A stretch of 64,000 nt of DNA, taken from contig NW_020949602.1 of assembly GCF_900497805.2 (NCBI RefSeq), positions 970,082 through 1,034,081 on the forward strand, read 5' to 3'. The translations under genes were made by a program, and so were the position numbers. Origin of the DNA: Vombatus ursinus (taxonomy: Eukaryota; Chordata; Mammalia; Diprotodontia; Vombatidae). Below the pieces are notes generated by a model that saw only the letters and a list, made by a program, of their open reading frames with translations, was not told the DNA's origin and did no database searches. Numbering within the stretch: position 1 is the first letter of the stretch; every line of letters begins with the position of its first letter. This document shows positions 1 through 10,249 of the stretch, in pieces.

Positions 1-170
1 CAAGAGCTGGGCCGAATCAAGGCCGGCCGCTGCTGCCTCCTCCTCCTCCTCCCCTGCCCTGAGAGCTGAAGTTGAGCTAAAGGGCCTTTGGTGGGAGCCG
101 GCCAAAGCTGCCTGCCTGGGCTGGACGTCCACCATGATGCCCGAGGTTCTGCTTGTCTGTCTCTCCTCAG

Positions 171-374
171 GAGGAGGCCCAGGTGCTGGAGCAGCCCATA
201 GTGGTGCAGAGCGTTGGCACGGATGGCCGCGTCTTCCAGTTCATGGTGTTCCAGCTGAACACAACAGACCTGGCTTCCAATGATGGGATCAAGAACCTCA
301 TCTGGATGGATTCTGACCAGCTTCTCTATCAGCATTTTCGATGTCTGCCAGTCGTTAAAAGGAAAGTCGTCGTG
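171..374 (+). CDS. MRPL37: MRPL37, penultimate coding exon
   Basis: This exon encodes 68 residues of mitochondrial ribosomal protein L37 (mL37), a nuclear-encoded part of the mitochondrial large ribosomal subunit. It is preceded by a pyrimidine-rich acceptor ending in CTCCTCAG and followed by the donor GTAAGT at 375, and it is phase 0 at both ends. The translation contains [32 protein letters not shown] and [10 protein letters not shown], which I recognise as the C-terminal part of MRPL37. Earlier exons lie left of the window. The neighbouring SSBP3 gene agrees with the order I recall for human 1p32. The identification rests on recalled protein sequence, not on a search. Confidence 0.93.
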
Positions 375-1192
375 GTAAGTAGGACGCCAGGTTTGCTCCC
401 TGTCTGTCGACTGCACTCGTGTGTGCGTTGCAGGAAGAATGGGGCCGCCACCCCTTTGTGGTGCAGTTAGGCCACAACTTGCCTCCTCTCTGAAACGGGC
501 ACAGAAATCCTACCTGCCTCACTGAGGTGAGCTAATTAGCTCACTGAGCTAATGAAGGGCAGGGCTTGGTGAAGCATAAGGGATGTGTAAAGCATGAGGT
601 TACGAAGGCCCCGCCCTTTCTGAAGCCAGTGCAGCCCTTGGCTGCATTAACGTGAGAGACCTGAGAGGGACATCAGAGATCATGGAATCCAACCGCCCTC
701 ATCATAAAGAATAAATGGGGCCCAGAGAGAGAAAGGAAGGTTACCCAGCAGGTCGGGGCCTCTGGCCCCCAGTTCAGTGCTCTGCCAGCTCTGCGTCCCT
801 GCCTCTCGGCCTTGTGAGGATCCTGGTTAGGTACCTGCTAGGGAACTCGGTGAGAGGGAGGAAAAAGCGGGCTGAGCCTTCTCACCAGTGGGAGAGTAAG
901 CCGGCTTCCATGTCCCGACACTTGCTGTGCCCATGAAAGGTAGAGCCACCCAAGGCGCCTCAGAGAAAGATCAGCTAGGCCAGGCTTCTGTACAGATGAG
1001 GAAACTGAGGCCCTGGTTCACATAATGCGTTGGCCTCCGCTTCTCTGCCTCCCAGGTCAGGGCTGTCTTCCCTCTGCCTCTTTCTGGGGGGGGGGGGAGT
1101 CGGCGTTCTTCAAGCCCCGTGAAACTGACCTTTGTCTCAGTTACATCCATTAAATGGGAAAGCAGAAAAGTGACTCTGTGTATTCTCTCCAG
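375..1192 (+). other. MRPL37: MRPL37 last intron
   Basis: This intron has a GTAAGT donor and an acceptor ending in TTCTCTCCAG. About 645-770 resembles a decayed MIR3 in reverse orientation, with a 'catggaatccaac' head and a 'gcccagagagag' core. A 12-G run lies at 1086-1097. I see no other gene or element. Confidence 0.8.
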
Positions 1193-1270
1193 GAACCTGT
1201 TGGAATTATTGATTATCAGCCCGGAACTTTCAGGAAGTTTTTAGCAATGTACTTGCACGGTGCAGTCTGA
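1193..1270 (+). CDS. MRPL37: MRPL37, terminal coding exon with stop
   Basis: This exon encodes the last 25 residues, including TFRKFLAMYLHGAV, then TGA at 1268-1270. It begins directly after the acceptor AG at 1191-1192 and continues the frame of the upstream exon without a split codon. The FRKFLALYLHGA-type ending is typical of mammalian MRPL37 as I recall it. No frameshift or stop interrupts the 93 residues visible in the two exons. Confidence 0.94.
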   Translation, partial: EPVGIIDYQPGTFRKFLAMYLHGAV

Positions 1271-1398
1271 GCGCCAGCCCTCGAACTGTCCAAAGACCTT
1301 GCTGGAACACAGAGGCAGCCCTGGGCTCCTGGTGGCAGCCCTAGCCCACATCTGGACCCAATCTCCTGGATGACAATAAAGAGCTATTTATATCCATG
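1271..1398 (+). other. MRPL37: MRPL37 3' UTR
   Basis: A short 3'UTR runs from the stop codon to a likely cleavage site about 15-25 bases past the AATAAA at 1375-1380. The end point is inferred from the usual signal-to-cleavage distance and the T/G-rich stretch after 1400. Confidence 0.7.
1375..1380 (+). promoter_or_regulatory. MRPL37: MRPL37 polyadenylation signal AATAAA
   Basis: This is a canonical hexamer about 105 bases past the stop codon. It is followed by a GT-rich downstream stretch (TTGTCGTTAATTTCAGGGTG), as expected for a cleavage site. Confidence 0.8.
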
Positions 1399-2084
1399 AG
1401 CTTGTCGTTAATTTCAGGGTGTTTTCAGGATCGTTGCAGCCAGTGAGACTGGTACTTAAAACAATGTTCTAGCCTTTTTTTTTTTTTTTTGGTTAAATAT
1501 CCTTAGCTAGGAGTACCCAGTCCATTGTCCATCAGGAAATGCATCCAGGCATAGCGAAGGGTGTGCTGAGCCTTCTGGGAGGGCAGTGAGTGTGGTGGAA
1601 AAGTCCTTGCTGGGGACAGCCGGCCTAGATTGGCAGGCACTGTTCGAAGCTGTCCCAGGGAATTGGTTGTGCTGGGAGGGTCATTCTGCTACAGGAATTG
1701 CTGCTAATGCCCCCTTGGGCATCTCCTGGTTTCAGATACCTTGAAGCTGTGAGCTGGGCCTGGCTGAGGGCACCAAGTGCCCACAGATGCCACTGCTCCT
1801 GCCCGATTTCTCAAGATCACTAAGCAAAGCCTCGTTAGTCAGTGATAACTCCCCCTCCCCTTGTGGAGGTTAGTTAACCTCTTATCCCTGGCACCTTATT
1901 GTGATTCTCCTGAGATTCCCCACAGAGACCATGGGCATTAACCAGCAGGCGTAGGCCAACCAATGGTGCCATGAGATAGACACCCAGCATCAGCCCTTGT
2001 TATGTCATCCTTCCTCAATGGTGGAGCTAGACCCAAGCTGGTCCTCATGCCTGCCCCATCCCTGGCTTCGTTCTGCTGAGTAGG
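1399..2084. other. Intergenic sequence, no gene seen
   Basis: This is the start of the MRPL37-SSBP3 intergenic region. Apart from a T-run at about 1475-1490 I recognise nothing. Short open frames on both strands have no family resemblance. Confidence 0.6.
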
Positions 2085-2390
2085 ACACATGCTGGCTGTG
2101 TGACCCTGGACAAGTTCATTGCCCCCTCTGAGCATCACCTTCCTCCGCTGTAGAGTGGAAATGAGCGATGCCTGGCATTGCTATCGGAGGGACAGATGTG
2201 ATGTCTGTAAAGTGACTTGTAAATCTTAAAGCACCATGGGAATATTAGGAACTTCCTAACCTATAAAATGGGGGTAATAGTTTTAGCCACCTCAAGGGTG
2301 CTGTGTGAAGATTAAATCAGTTTATGGAGAGACAAAAGGACTTTGTGAATTTTAAGTGGGACCAAAATGGCAGCTGTCATTACTGTAATG
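2085..2390 (+). repeat. Two adjacent MIR SINE fragments
   Basis: The first piece (about 2085-2255) has 'gctgtgtgaccctggacaag', a decayed 'cctc..ctgtaaaatgg' core and a 'gtaaagtg' tail. The second (about 2256-2390) repeats the 'cctataaaatgggggtaata' core and its tail. Both read on the + strand. Confidence 0.65.
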
Positions 2391-2479
2391 GTTGTTAACG
2401 AGCAAAAGTTATGGGGCAAGTCAGAGATGTCCCTGGGCCTCACACCTAGAGGGAAGTATGGGTATCACCTCGTTGTTTA

Positions 2480-2600
2480 ATCCCTCAGAAGCCCAGAGAA
2501 GGAGAGGGACCTGTATCACCTCACCAGCTATGGAATAAGAAAAGCAGAATTTGAACCCAAGTCCTTTGACTCTCAATCTGGGGCTCTCCCCAGCCATGCA
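2480..2600 (-). repeat. MIR-type SINE, reverse orientation
   Basis: The + strand shows 'gcccagagaaggagagggac' and later 'tttgaacccaagtcctttga', the reverse complement of the MIR core and box B region. Decay is heavy. Confidence 0.55.
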
Positions 2601-2619
2601 CTGCCGCTTTGAAAGATTG

Positions 2620-2960
2620 AAAGGTCACACATGAGGGGCAGCGTGAAATGAAGCCCCCTGGCAGAGCGCAATCCTGTTATCATTTGCTCCTGGCTCTGGT
2701 CGGTGGGTGCAGGAGCTGACAGCCGCTAGACGACCAGAGGATTTCCTCTGAGGGCCTTTGCAGCCGCAGCGCGGCCTGCCTCGGTCAGCACTTCTGGACC
2801 CGCCGAGGGCCTGCTGGCTGGCTTTGCAGCATTGGAGTAAGAATTCACCTGGCTGTCAGCTCAGGGGCCGGTTGTTTAAAAACAAAACCGAGAGCCATTC
2901 TTTCTTGTCTTGTGTTTCTAATAGCGTTTAAAAGAGAAGAGTTGTTCGTTGACTGGGAGC
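2620..2960. other. Unique, repeat-free intergenic block
   Basis: No interspersed repeat is recognisable here. The texture is mixed and includes 'gttgtttaaaaacaaaacc' near 2870-2890. It could be a conserved non-coding element, but that cannot be judged without an alignment. Confidence 0.35.
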
Positions 2961-2980
2961 TGCAAGGCCTGTGGGCTCTG

Positions 2981-3311
2981 AGTGTGTGTGTGTGTGCTTG
3001 TGTATGGTGTGATTGTGTGTGGTGTGTATGTGTGTGTATATGGTGTGTTAGTGTGTGGTGTGTGTGTGTGTGCTTGTGTATGGTGTGATTATGGTGTGTG
3101 TGTGTGGTATGTGTGTGTATATGGTGTGTTAGTGTGTGGTGTGTGNNNNNNNNNNTGTGTGGTATGTGTGTGTATATGGTGTGTTAGTGTGTGGTGTGTG
3201 TGCTTGTGTATGGTGTGATTGTGGTGTGTGTGTGTGGTATGTGTGTGTGTGTATATGGTGTGTTGGTGTGTGTGGTATGTGTGTGTGCTTGTGTATGGTG
3301 GCTTTGTGTGT

Positions 3312-3343
<32 letters not shown>
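2981..3343. repeat. GT microsatellite with a higher-order repeat and a gap
   Basis: This is a TG-rich tract in which a longer unit recurs. The anchor 'gcttgtgtatggtg' appears at about 2996, 3072, 3202 and 3287, so the unit is about 76-85 bp. Ten Ns occupy 3146-3155. Long open frames on both strands here are artefacts of the two-base period. Confidence 0.9.
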
Positions 3344-3344
<1 letters not shown>

Positions 3345-3559
3345 ACTAGCTCAGGCCTGTGCAAGGGAGCTGCTCGACTTTATTGCTTTTTCCTGGCGGG
3401 GAGCCAGAGCTAGCTAAGGTACCATCCAGGCAGCTATAAACAATCAGGGTGAGCCTTTGTTCTGCTGGAAAGAGCAGCCGGGAAAATTCTAGACATAACA
3501 TCCTCCATACCTTCTCTCACGTGCCATCCAGTCTGAACTTGCTTGCATTGGGTCTTTGC

Positions 3560-3870
3560 TCCTTTTTAAAAAAGCGTTTCGGAGACAAGCAGGCCTTCAG
3601 CTCACTCGTTGACACTAGTCTTCCCAGAACACGGGCAGAATCCCTCCTTGTGGTCAGGGTCTGACCATGTCACCCTGGACCCTCCCTTAGTCACCTCCAC
3701 TGGCCTCCTGTCACCTCCACGTTCAAACATAAAATCCCCTGTTTGCCTTTGAAAGCTCTTCCCAACAGGGCCCCTTCTTGCCATTCCGGTTTCCTAAGGC
3801 TAAGACTTTATTCCTCTGTGATACAATAAATAGCTCTGGCTTCCTGGCTGTCCTGGCTGTCCCCTGTCTC
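3560..3870 (+). repeat. L2 LINE fragment
   Basis: The text 'gaccatgtcaccctggacc', 'cctccactggcctcctgtca' and the following sequence follow the 3' half of L2 on the + strand. It is strongly decayed. Confidence 0.5.
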
Positions 3871-3889
3871 CAGAAGGTTCTCCCTCTTC

Positions 3890-4135
3890 ATCTCTGCCTC
3901 CCAGCTTCCCTGGGATACAAAAAGAGGCAAAAGACAGCCCCTGCCCTCAAGGGGCTCACAGTCTAATGGGAGAGACAACAGACAAAAATGTACAAATAAA
4001 TTATAGACAGGAGAAATAGGAAGTCATAGGGTGGGGGTGGGGCATTAGAATCACAAGGGGCTGGGGAAGGCTTCCTGGAGGAGGTGGGGTTTTAGTAGGA
4101 GGCAGAAAAGGGTAAATTACATTACAGGAAAAGAC
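3890..4135 (-). repeat. L2 LINE 3' region, reverse orientation
   Basis: The + strand shows 'ggatacaaaaagaggcaaaa', 'tgccctcaaggggctcacag' and 'ggggaaggcttcctggagga', which is L2 read backwards. Copies with the same text lie at 20555-20950 and 54300-55345. Confidence 0.7.
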
Positions 4136-4184
4136 ACAAAAACCTATTAAAGCAGGGAGAAAGAAGGGACGGAGATGAGCATTG

Positions 4185-4640
4185 GTTGAACCTTACTCTC
4201 ATCAGATTTGGCTCAAGAAGAGAATAACATAATCAGTTAGGTACTAATATTGATAGACTTAGCCCTTCTCAGCAATGCAAGGATCTAAGCCATCTCCAAA
4301 GATCTCATGATGGAAAATGCTATCCACATCCAAGGAAAGAACTATGGAGTTTGAATGCATATCGAAGCATGATATTTGCTGTTTTTTTTCTTCTGTTGTG
4401 TTTTGTTTCCTCTTTCTGGTGATTCCTCCTATTGGTTCTAATTCTTACTTACAACATCACTAATGTGAAAATATGTTTGATAGGAATGTATATGTATAGC
4501 CTATATCAGATTGCATGCCATTTTCGGGAGGGAGGTGAGGAGGGAGGGGGAGAAAAATTTTAAACTGAAAAGCTTATGGAAGTGATTGTTGATAAATCAA
4601 AATAAATTAATTTTAAAAGTTTTTTTTTTAAAAAAAGAAA
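4185..4640 (+). repeat. Marsupial interspersed repeat, 3' tail, family not assigned
   Basis: The segment runs from 'cagcaatgcaaggatctaag' through 'gaactatggagtttgaatgc' and 'cagattgcatgccattttcg' to an A-rich end 'caaaataaattaattttaaa'. I know this text as an abundant marsupial repeat but cannot name the family. The A-rich end indicates a non-LTR retroposon on the + strand. Confidence 0.65.
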
Positions 4641-5630
4641 GTAAATGCAGACCAAGAAAACAAAGTTAGAAAAATATGCTTTGAGCTGTATTAAGAATCC
4701 ATCAATTCTTTCTCTGGAAATGGATAGAATTTTTCATCATAAGTCCTTTGGAATTGTCTTAGATTATTGTATTTCTGAGAATAGCTAAGTCATTCACAGT
4801 TGATCATGATATAATATTACTGTGACTGTGTACAATATTTTCCTGGTTCTGCTCATTTCACTTTGCATCAGTTCATGTAAGTCATTCCAGGTTTTTCTCA
4901 AAACATCCTGCAGAGCACTTTTTCACATGGTTGTGGACAGGTTGTATTTCATTCTTTTAAAACCTATTGTTCATATCCTTTAACCATTTATCTATTGGGA
5001 AGGGTTCTTAGTTTTAAAGATTTAAAACAGTTCCTTATATGTCTTGGCTATGAGATCTTTATCAAAGAAACTTACTGCAAAGAATTTTTCCCGTTACCTG
5101 TTTCCTTTCTCGTTATAACTACATTAGATTTGTTTGTACAAACCCTTTGTAATTTAATATAATCAAAGTTGTCCATTTTCTCTTTCATCATCCTCTTTAT
5201 CACTTGCTTAGTCACGGACTCTTCCCCTATCCAAAGATCAGAAAGGGAATTTCTTCCTTCATCCTCCAATTCATTGATGATTTGACCTTTCATATTTAGG
5301 TCCCGTATCCATTAGGAGCTTCTCTTGGTGTATGGTGTGAGGTGTTAGTCTAACCCTCATTTCTGCCAGTTTTATCTTAACTGCTGTCCAGTTTTCCCAG
5401 CATTCTTTGTCAAACAGTGATTCCTTTTCCAAGTAACTTTGGTCTTTGGATTTACTGACCACTCTGCTTCTGTTGATCCTTGCTTCTGTACGTTCTGCAC
5501 CTAATCTGTTTCACAGATTGGATGTCCTTTTTAAATCAGTATCAAATATGGCTTTAATGATGAATGTGTTATAGTATGGTTTGAGATCTGGTACTGATCA
5601 GCCCCATTTCCCTCTTTCTCATTTATTACC
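4641..5630 (-). mobile_element. L1 LINE fragment, ORF2 C-terminal region, broken
   Basis: On the - strand two conceptual pieces match the end of L1 ORF2. 5271-5462 carries SLFDKECWENW followed by RVRLTPHTIHQ, the counterpart of the conserved CWENW...TPYTKI block. 5072-5293 carries WIGEESVTKQ and NFDYIKLQRVCT, the counterpart of the WDLIKLKSFCT block. The two are in different frames and stops occur, so it is dead. It is the only clear L1 in the window and it lies between the genes. Confidence 0.85.
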
Positions 5631-5641
5631 CCTTGAGATCC

Positions 5642-5768
5642 TTTTTTTTTTAGAGGCAGTAAGGGTTGAGTGACTTGCCCAAGGTCACACAGCTAGAAGT
5701 GCCTGAGGCCGGATTTGAACTCAGGTCCTCCTGACTCCAGGCCAGTGCTGTATCCACTGAGCAGCTGT
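5642..5768 (-). repeat. MAR1/WSINE-type marsupial SINE, reverse
   Basis: The insert starts with a T-run at 5642-5652 (its A-tail on the - strand). It then reads 'gtgacttgcccaaggtcaca', 'ggatttgaactcaggtcctc' and 'gtatccactgagcagct', the reverse complement of the marsupial tRNA-derived SINE head. Confidence 0.8.
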
Positions 5769-5869
5769 AGGGATTTTCTTGGCCCCCCCCCTTAACTTAG
5801 CCTGGTTTTTGTGTTCTGCCTCCTACCTACTCCCATGAACTCTTCCTATTTATTTTGTATTTACTTGTT

Positions 5870-5960
5870 GTTTCTTACTGGTGGAATGTAAGCTCCTTGA
5901 GGGCAGGGGTTGTTTCTTGCTGTTTTGTATCCCCGGTAACACTTGTTGAATTAAATTGAA
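5870..5960 (+). repeat. L2 3' terminal fragment
   Basis: The text 'gaatgtaagctccttgaggg' and 'aacacttgttgaattaaatt' is the characteristic L2 3' end on the + strand. Confidence 0.75.
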
Positions 5961-6480
5961 CCAAATATATACCCTCCTGTTGATAGTGTATGGTTGCCAG
6001 CCATGTAGCCATGACCTTCCAAGAACCAAAGCTGCAGGGAAAGCAGAGTTCAAAAGATCAGTGATGTGTGATGTATGTGAACAAGTTGCCATGGAGGACT
6101 GAGGGTGATGTGGCTTGAGAAACGGCATCAGGACCAGGATGGAGGTGGGCTGGCTGGCTAGGGAGTGACAGAGAAGGGAAAGGGTAGACAATCCCAACGT
6201 TGCCCCAGTATCCATGCTCTTACAAGGACCAGCAGAAGGCCTCCAGCATATTGGATGGGTCTTCTGTAAGGAGTGCAGAAAGAGAGAAGCAAGAAGTACC
6301 TTGGATGAAAAGGCAGAGACCTATTATCATGTCTGCTGGTGGAAGGAGTCCCAGGGATGAGATCACCATCAGTTCCCTCCCAATCAATTCATTTCAATAG
6401 AGCAGCTGAAATTCCCCTCATTTTACAGGTAAGTAAAACGCCGTTCCTCTAGTCTGACCTCCCACAGTTATATTTGTCTG
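5961..6480. other. Intergenic, nothing recognised
   Basis: I see no gene, RNA or clear repeat in this stretch. Short overlapping open frames occur on both strands without any family resemblance. Confidence 0.55.
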
Positions 6481-6484
6481 TGTA

Positions 6485-6770
6485 TAAGTAGTGGAAAGAA
6501 CGTTGGCTCAAGAGGCAGAGGGCAGGGGTTCATGCAGGTGCTGCCTCTCTGGGTCACCCATGACCTTCCTGGCCCTCAGTTTCCTCACCTATAATAAAAT
6601 GAGCAGGTTGATGAGAGCACCTCTGAGGTCCCTTATAGCTCCAAGTCTGTGTTCTCACTGGGATCCCTACTGAGGGCAGGAACAGCTACATTTTCCTGGG
6701 ATTATATCTCCCAGGGCCTGCACATAGTAGGTGCTTAACCAAAGTTGCCGGAATTGAATTTTGCTGTTTT
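6485..6770 (+). repeat. MIR3 SINE followed by an L2 tail
   Basis: About 6485-6660 contains 'cctcagtttcctcacctata' and then 'cctctgaggtcccttatagc', the MIR3 core and its diagnostic 3' end. About 6670-6770 has 'gcctgcacatagtaggtgct', an L2-type terminus. Confidence 0.65.
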
Positions 6771-6841
6771 AAGGCTTGATGGAGTGTTTTCCTCACAAGA
6801 CTATCTGTGAGGTACTGGGAGGCTATCTGGGGATGGATGGT

Positions 6842-6856
6842 GGGGGGGGGGGGGGG
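6842..6856. repeat. Poly-G run
   Basis: This is a 15-base G homopolymer, liable to length error in sequencing. Confidence 0.9.
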
Positions 6857-7039
6857 AACGGACTTGTCAAATTGCCAGAAATTCCCCTGATCACCCCATG
6901 TTAAAGTCTCTCACAATCCTGCCTTCTGCCCTGGTCCTCTGTCTAATCCTGTCCTGGGGACCCTGCCCCTAAACAATAAATAATGCCAATCCAGGGCAAG
7001 GAAGGAGGCAGGGTCTAGGTGCCGGGGCACAAATCTGGC

Positions 7040-7640
7040 CAGGTCACTGTCCTACTCAGAAGTCTTCAGTGACTCCCTGTCACCTTTGGGCTCACTTCTC
7101 AGCCTGGCATTTTCTGACCCTCCCTAATCTGGCTCCTGCCCACTCTTCTGGTCTGGACCTTGCTTCTCCCAAACCAGCGGCTCCTTTCAAGTCCAGGATT
7201 AAATATAAAGCTTCTCTTTGGAGCCCTTGCCCCATTTCCTGTCTCCTCTGCACTCTGTACAGCCCCAGACGCCGGCCTGTCCTGACTCCTGACCTCACCA
7301 GTGGTCCTCAGGCCTGGAATGCCCTCTTGTCTTCCTTCACTTCTGCTTCTTAGCTCTTCTGGCTTCTTCCAAGTCTCAGCCCAAAGCCCACCCTCGGTGA
7401 AGGGCTGCTCCAGTGACCCCTCCCTAGGGTCTTGGCTCTGAGGTCACCTTCCATCTACGCTGCTTACAGCTTGTTTGTACGTAGTTGTTTGCATGTTTTC
7501 TCCCCATTAGAATGGAAGCCCCTGGGGGGCAGGGAGTGGTTTTCTGTTTTTGGTCTTTCTTTGTATTCGGAGGACTTAACATAGTGCCTGGCACCTGGTA
7601 AGTGCTTAATGAATGCTTGCTGCATAGATTGGATTCGGCT
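7040..7640 (+). repeat. L2 LINE, long 3' segment
   Basis: The segment is collinear with L2. It has 'cttcagtgactccctgtcac', 'ctggcattttctgaccctcc', 'aatctggctcctgcccactc', 'gcctggaatgccctcttg', 'gaatggaagcccctgg' and the end 'gtgcctggcacctggtaagt'. About 600 bp are preserved without a large interruption. Confidence 0.85.
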
Positions 7641-8335
7641 GTGTGCTTTGGGAGGGGGAGGGGGAGATGGGGTCAGGTTCCTCTCCCCTAGTTTCCCCTT
7701 TCTGGGAAACCTGGTATCCAGAGAGACCTCCAGGGGTCTGGCAGACCCCCAAGCCCAGGAGGCCCCAGAATCCCTCCGTCACCTAGTAGCCGGCCTCCCC
7801 TGGAGAGCCCCTGGTATCTCAGGAACGTTCCAGGAAATGAAATATTCCCCCATGGAAGCAAGGCCAAGCCCTTTTTTAAAAAAAAAAAAAGGTATTTACT
7901 CCTCTTTTCCAAGCTCTGAACGTGCTGTGGGTGAAGCAATAACCAGGAAGGCAGGACAAAGCAGATCACTGCGGACAGGGATGGGGGACAGAGCCAGAGG
8001 TTCGGCCTGTCCCAGGCTCAGGACTGAAGCACATGCTCCTCCTGTCTGTGAATGAACACTCTGGGCCCTCCAGAGCTGGCGCGTGGTGGGGTGGGGGAGG
8101 GGAGAGGAGGAGGAGGAATGGGGGGTACAGCGAGGAAGGAGAGAGTGGACACACTTTGAAGTTTGATCTTCATTATCAGCATTTTCTCCATCACTTTCTT
8201 AAGTTTAGAAACCAACAGAACAATAAATGAAGCCCTAGTTTGTAGCTTCTGCTGATTTCCAAGGTGTAAAAGCTCCCATGGAGCATTTAACAAGCTGTCA
8301 CACACCACTGTCAGTCCCCAACTGACTCCATCCTC
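7641..8335. other. Intergenic, nothing recognised
   Basis: A poly-A run lies near 7876-7890 and purine-rich sequence at 8085-8150. No gene or element is recognised. Confidence 0.5.
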
Positions 8336-8339
8336 TGCC

Positions 8340-8575
8340 CAGGCTGGGTCCTGCGCAGCCCGGTCTCACTTCTGCCTCCCTGTCTTGGCTCATACTGGTC
8401 CCTTGCTTAGAATGCCCTCTTCACTTCTCTTAACTCTGTTCAAAGCTAGGTCATCCTTCAAGGCCCAGCTAAAGTCCCCTCTCCTCTAGGAAGCATTTCC
8501 TGGTTGGCTTCACCCAAATGGATCTTTGCCTTTCTCTGACCCCTCCTGGGCTTTTTATATGTACCATGGGAGGCA
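8340..8575 (+). repeat. L2 LINE fragment
   Basis: The text 'gcttagaatgccctcttcac', 'tccttcaaggcccagctaaa' and 'ctctaggaagcatttcctgg' follows the L2 3' half on the + strand. Confidence 0.75.
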
Positions 8576-8990
8576 GCTGATAGGGTGGGCACAGTGCTGG
8601 GACCCAAAAGGATATCAGTAAAACAGAATAATGGGTCAAACCTGACAACCTAGAATCTATCCCTCTATTTAATGGGAATATATATAGTCATAGGACTATA
8701 AAATGTCAATTCTGGAAGAAGCCTCAGAACACTGATGGTCAGATCTGGATGGGGCCTATTTGGGGCCAGGCCTAACTCAGGTTAGCGATTCAGGATCAGG
8801 GTTAGAATGCTGTGAGACACTTGTGGATTGTAAAACATAACACGAGCCGACATTGCTCATGATGAGATGAAAAAGGACACGATTCATGGGTAAATTCAAA
8901 TAAAACACCATTCCCCTTCCCCTATGCAAGCAGTCAACACAGCAATCAGTGATCAGAAAGGCCTTGGGCAGTGATGAGAATTCTGCTAAA
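8576..8990. other. Intergenic, mostly unassigned
   Basis: About 8690-8770 has weak MIR3-like text in reverse ('ctataaaatgtcaattctgg'). The rest is unassigned. Confidence 0.4.
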
Positions 8991-8999
8991 ACCTCTTAT

Positions 9000-9240
9000 G
9001 GGGTGGGAGGGAGAGACAGAGACAGAGACAGATCAGGAGTGGAGTGGGGGACAGAGGGAAGAAAGACACAGACAGTGAAGAGAGATAGAAGATAGAGACA
9101 CACAGAGAGGAAGGAAAAGACATAATGATAGAGACAGATGGAAGGGAGGAAAGACAGAAAAGAGAGAGGGAGGGAGACAGAGACACAAAGATAAGAGAGA
9201 CAGAGAGAGGGAGGCAGGGAAGGAGAGGCGGCCAGAGACA
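9000..9240. repeat. (GAGACA)n-type purine microsatellite
   Basis: These are imperfect GAGACAGA repeats. The long open frames seen here on both strands come from the simple repeat. Confidence 0.85.
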
Positions 9241-9264
9241 GGCATCTTCCAGGTGCCTTGGTTC

Positions 9265-9465
9265 TGTCATGGCCAAACCACATCTGGAGCCTGGGGACCG
9301 CCTTGATCAGCTGGAGAACACCTGGAGGGTGAAGGTCTTGGAGTACATTCATTGTTTGTGAGGATCAGTTGAAGGGGTGTGTGTGTGACAGAGAGAGAGA
9401 GACATGTCGATGCTTGTGGAGAGGAGCCTTAGGGTAACACCTAAGAGCTGTTTTCAAGTATGTGA
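9265..9465 (+). repeat. L3/CR1 LINE fragment
   Basis: The text 'ggagggtgaaggtcttggag', 'gtgaggatcagttgaagggg' and 'agctgttttcaagtatgtga' matches the L3 3' region on the + strand. It is split by a short TG/GA simple repeat at about 9378-9400. Confidence 0.6.
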
Positions 9466-9635
9466 GGTGGAGCAGTGAACAAAGCCCTGGGTTTGGAGTT
9501 CGAGAGGTTCTTGACCCTCAGTAAGTCCTTGCCTCTCAGGGCCTCAGCTTCCTCATTCTCAAAATGGGGCAGTTGAGCTAGGCCATCCCTAAGATGCTTT
9601 TCTAGGTCCAAATCTGTGATCCTGCCACCGCCCTG
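9466..9635 (+). repeat. MIR3 SINE
   Basis: It contains 'gggtttggagttcgagag', 'cctcagcttcctcattctca' and the MIR3 tail 'tctaggtccaaatctgtgat'. Confidence 0.65.
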
Positions 9636-9689
9636 GATCTCGGATTCCTTCTGTTTGACCCCGGAGGGTAAATGTCTGCTGAATTTCTA

Positions 9690-9860
9690 TTGAATTTCAA
9701 GCTTTTCGAAGCACTTTTCTCACAGTAGCCCTTGGAGGGAAATAGGACGTGGGTTATTCTCCCCATTTTTGAGATGGGAAGGAGTTTAAGGGACTGGCTC
9801 TAGGTCACCCAGCCAGTGTCAGGGCCACGCCTTTCGACTCCAAGCCCCACCCGGCCTCGT
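9690..9860 (-). repeat. MIR SINE, reverse
   Basis: The + strand shows 'ttctccccatttttgagatg' and 'ctctaggtcacccagccagt', a reverse MIR core. Confidence 0.55.
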
Positions 9861-9879
9861 TCGTGGTGGAATGAGGGCC

Positions 9880-9970
9880 AATATGGGAAAATTGTCCGGA
9901 GACCTGAGGAAAAGCTTCCTAATAATCAAGGTGTCTCCAAGTGAAGCTGGATAAAAATTTACTGGGGATG
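9880..9970 (+). repeat. L3/CR1 LINE remnant
   Basis: The text 'gaggaaaagcttcctaataa' followed by 'aggtgtctccaagtgaagct' resembles the L3 3' end. Confidence 0.45.
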
Positions 9971-9999
9971 AGGTGGACAGGCTTCTTTGGTTCAGATGG

Positions 10000-10245
10000 G
10001 GAGAGGTAATGAGGTATAGGGTCTAAAGACTTGGGTTCTATTCCTGCCTCTGCCACTTACTAGCCGCACAATCTTGGGCAAGTCACTTAACCTCTCCGGT
10101 CTCCTCATCTGTAGAACAGGGATGTTAATAATTGGAGTACCCACCTCCCAGGGATGTTGGGAGGCTCCAGTGACAGTCTAGATTTAAACCACTCTGCAGC
10201 CTTTAGAAAACTTGGTGAATGTCAGCTCTAATCGTTAATTCATTC
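10000..10245 (+). repeat. MIR SINE, near full length
   Basis: The element is collinear with MIR. It has 'gacttgggttctattcctgc', 'cttgggcaagtcacttaacc', 'ctgtagaacagggatgttaa' and a decayed tail. Confidence 0.75.
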
Positions 10246-10249
10246 CCTA

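Noticed and set aside
153-470. Open frame starting with ATG at 153
   Set aside because: The ATG is in the intron before the acceptor at 169-170, and the frame after 374 is intron read-through. The real coding part is 171-374.
2982-3417. Cys/Val- and His/Thr-rich open frames
   Set aside because: Artefacts of the GT/CA dinucleotide tract and the N gap.
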